From contig JAJYLH010000044.1 of NCBI GenBank assembly GCA_021787845.1, positions 1 to 51,551 on the forward strand: DNA of 51,551 nt, read 5' to 3'. The notes below the pieces were generated by a model, which saw nothing but the letters and a program-made list of their open reading frames with translations, ran no database searches and was not told where the DNA came from. Of this stretch, positions 49,982 to 51,551 are shown in pieces (positions within the stretch are counted from its first letter, which is position 1; each line of letters begins with the position of its first letter). The stretch is from Myxococcales bacterium. Its GTDB lineage: Bacteria > Myxococcota > Myxococcia > Myxococcales > JAJYLH01. Both the position numbers and the translations under genes were made by a program.

Positions 49982-51177
49982 GGCTCGACCGTCGCCGGCT
50001 GGATGGTCGGAGACGGCCGGCCCTCGATGCGCAGCGGCTCCGACCGCATCAATTCCGCCACGGTCAGCAGGCCCTTGCGCACCAGCTCGCGCTGCGAACT
50101 GGCCAGGGGCCCGACTCTCGTGGTCCCGTCGGTGTATTCGCACACCAGGACCTCCTCGGTGCTCGCTGCATCGAGAAGGTCGGCACTGTGGGTCGTGACG
50201 AGGACCGCACCGCGACGCGAGGCGTCCTTGAGGATTTCGAAGAGGAGCTGCGCCGCTCCCGGGTGAATCGAGACCTCCGGTTCCTCGATGATCAGCAATT
50301 CGTCGACGCGCATCTGGCTGGCGGCGACGACCACGCCCAGCGCCCGGATGGCGCCCTCGGACATATCCGCGGCCGCGAACTCCGCCGTCTGACCGCCGGG
50401 CTGCTCCTGGAAGAAGCGCATCACCCAGTAGCGCCCCAGAGTGCCGACGTCGATGTCTTTGAGCCCAGGAATGATCCGGGCCATGGTGGCAAGAACCGTA
50501 TCCCAGTCCGCCCGCTCGCGAAGCGCTTGAAGGACCTCGGCGATGTTGCTACCGTTCTCGTCGAGCCGCGTCCGCTCGGTGGCAATTTGCGGCTGGCGCA
50601 TCACGTCGGGATTCAGACGAAACCGGCGCACCTTGCCCAACCCGGCAAGCTGTCGCGCCTGCGGCAAAAGGAACGGCAGCGCGCTGGTGTTGCCGGCAAT
50701 CTCGAGTCCGATGCGATCGATCCGCTTCGCCGCGCCGGCGGTGGAAGGCACCGGCGGAATGAGTGGTGGGTCGAGGTCGACATCATCGCCAGTGCGAACG
50801 GCACCGAAGGAACGCTTCCCGCGTTGGACGATTTCCATCTCCTCGCGGGAGAACTTCCACTCCCCCCCGCGCCCGCTGCGCAAAGTGAAGCGGTGGCGCC
50901 GGTAGCTGCTATCCAGCTCGTTCTGCGCCGGGGCCATGCGAATGTCGAGCGTGATGTCGGCGGCACCGTGAGGTCTCCAGCGGCGCACCGCGGCGATTCC
51001 CCCGCGGTTCTGGACCGCCGCGGCGCCGCCGCTGACCACGTCGCGGGCGAACACGAAAGCATCGGCGAAGTTCGATTTCCCGCTGCCGTTGGGGCCGACG
51101 ACGACCGTGAAAGGCGCGAGGTCGACAGCGGCGAATTCGATGCTACGGAAATTCCGGACTTCCACACGGCGCCACAT
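49978..51177 (-). CDS. AAA/ABC-type ATPase (AAA_21, RecF/OLD-like)
   Basis: This 399-aa SMC/RecF-like ATPase has no long coiled coil. Walker A is GPNGSGKS (28-35). MSEGAIRALG is an ABC signature, LLIIEEPEVSIHP is Walker B with catalytic glutamate, and LVTTHSADLL is the H-loop. N-terminal VRNFRSIEF is typical of the AAA_21/AAA_15 group. GGAGG lies 6 nt before ATG 51177; the GTG one codon earlier is not needed. Coupled to DUF4276 by GTGA. In comparable systems the ATPase forms a scaffold that holds the TOPRIM nuclease until phage infection. The defence role here is inferred. Confidence 0.88.
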   Translation of the reverse strand: MWRRVEVRNFRSIEFAAVDLAPFTVVVGPNGSGKSNFADAFVFARDVVSGGAAAVQNRGGIAAVRRWRPHGAADITLDIRMAPAQNELDSSYRRHRFTLRSGRGGEWKFSREEMEIVQRGKRSFGAVRTGDDVDLDPPLIPPVPSTAGAAKRIDRIGLEIAGNTSALPFLLPQARQLAGLGKVRRFRLNPDVMRQPQIATERTRLDENGSNIAEVLQALRERADWDTVLATMARIIPGLKDIDVGTLGRYWVMRFFQEQPGGQTAEFAAADMSEGAIRALGVVVAASQMRVDELLIIEEPEVSIHPGAAQLLFEILKDASRRGAVLVTTHSADLLDAASTEEVLVCEYTDGTTRVGPLASSQRELVRKGLLTVAELMRSEPLRIEGRPSPTIQPATVEP

Positions 51178-51551
51178 CACGGGCCTCCGAAGCGGAGAGC
51201 CTAGCTGATTGGCAGGCCCCTGTCGAGGGATGCTTCGGCCGTTCCGGGCGAACCCGACGGGCCGGGGGTTGACTCTTGGGAAGCTGGGTATCCAGACATC
51301 TCAGGTTGTCGTTCCCGCTCGCCCTGAGGCGGCCGGGCCCACGGACCTCGCTCGTTGCCACCGCCCTCGTGCCCGGCCCTCGAAGGGCCGTGAGGGCTCG
51401 GCACAGCCTGTGCCACCCTCGCGCTCTGTCGATTCTCAAAACCTTTCCCCCCGTACTTCCAAAACTTTCCCCCCCTGCGTGACGCGGACGTGATGATCGT
51501 CAGTTGGCTCCCTTTTGTCCAGCGGCGAGTCTGGGTTTGAGCCTGGGGCGG
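51178..51551. other. Right-end spacer upstream of the ATPase
   Basis: About 370 nt upstream of the leftward ATPase gene, so its promoter should be here. Open frames crossing it have no family resemblance. The only clear structure is the direct repeat at 51437-51475. Confidence 0.4.
51437..51475. repeat. Direct repeat CAAAACxTTTCCCCCC, possible IS end
   Basis: CAAAACCTTTCCCCCC (51437-51452) and CAAAACTTTCCCCCCC or a one-base slip (51460-51475) are spaced 23 bp apart. Their reverse, GGGGGGAAAGTTTTG in tandem, resembles the multiple terminal repeats of IS21-type elements. This is recalled, not verified. The element itself would lie beyond the right edge. Confidence 0.5.

Overview
The window is about 51.5 kb of very GC-rich bacterial DNA. 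Coding density is high, GTG starts are frequent, and many genes overlap their neighbour by the 4 nt ATGA or GTGA. The gene content fits a delta-lineage bacterium such as a myxobacterium or relative: an MglA-type GTPase, Cys-rich and Ca-binding lipoproteins, zinc-ribbon/TM hypothetical proteins, an IorAB-type molybdenum enzyme, and a TIM44-like zinc-ribbon membrane protein. This placement is inferred from gene content. There is no rRNA or other marker gene to confirm it, and I see no tRNA.

Positions 1-39200 look like ordinary chromosome. In order they hold: an MlaE-type permease with alanine racemase; a zinc-ribbon/Tudor-like protein; an odd DHH-type phosphoesterase behind a terminator hairpin; class II fructose-1,6-bisphosphatase; two overlapping fusion reductases (SDR-MDR and SDR-AKR); an RluD-type pseudouridine synthase; a PBP4-type peptidase with a long C-terminal extension, facing NagZ; a signalling unit of MglA-like GTPase, PocR histidine kinase and receiver; an IorAB-like oxidoreductase; a PAP2 phosphatase; an EmrAB-type pump; a DnaJ; three small membrane proteins; an S1-domain protein; an Fpg-type glycosylase; a GH84 lipoprotein; a Uma2 protein; an aminotransferase; the TIM44-like protein; and a membrane-anchored methyltransferase. 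Six intergenic spacers carry a 9-bp iterated GATCGG repeat. The hexamer AGCGCT is unusually common across this part.

Positions about 39200-51551 look like an accessory region. They hold 42-bp tandem repeats, a duplicated 255-bp leader block on either side of a nucleotidyltransferase toxin-like gene pair, and a lipoprotein cluster headed by an HExxH protein whose signal peptide lies beyond a C9 tract. They also hold remnants of GIY-YIG, HEPN, histidine kinase and IS91-type transposase genes, REP-like palindromes, and a two-gene ATPase plus DUF4276 (TOPRIM-like) module resembling anti-phage OLD/PARIS-type systems. AGCGCT is rare here and GC looks lower around 43.5-46 kb, which fits acquired DNA.

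The best candidates for something new are the ATPase/DUF4276 pair, the repeat-flanked nucleotidyltransferase cassette, the HExxH/twin-lipoprotein operon, the SDR-fusion operon, and the two genome-signature repeats.
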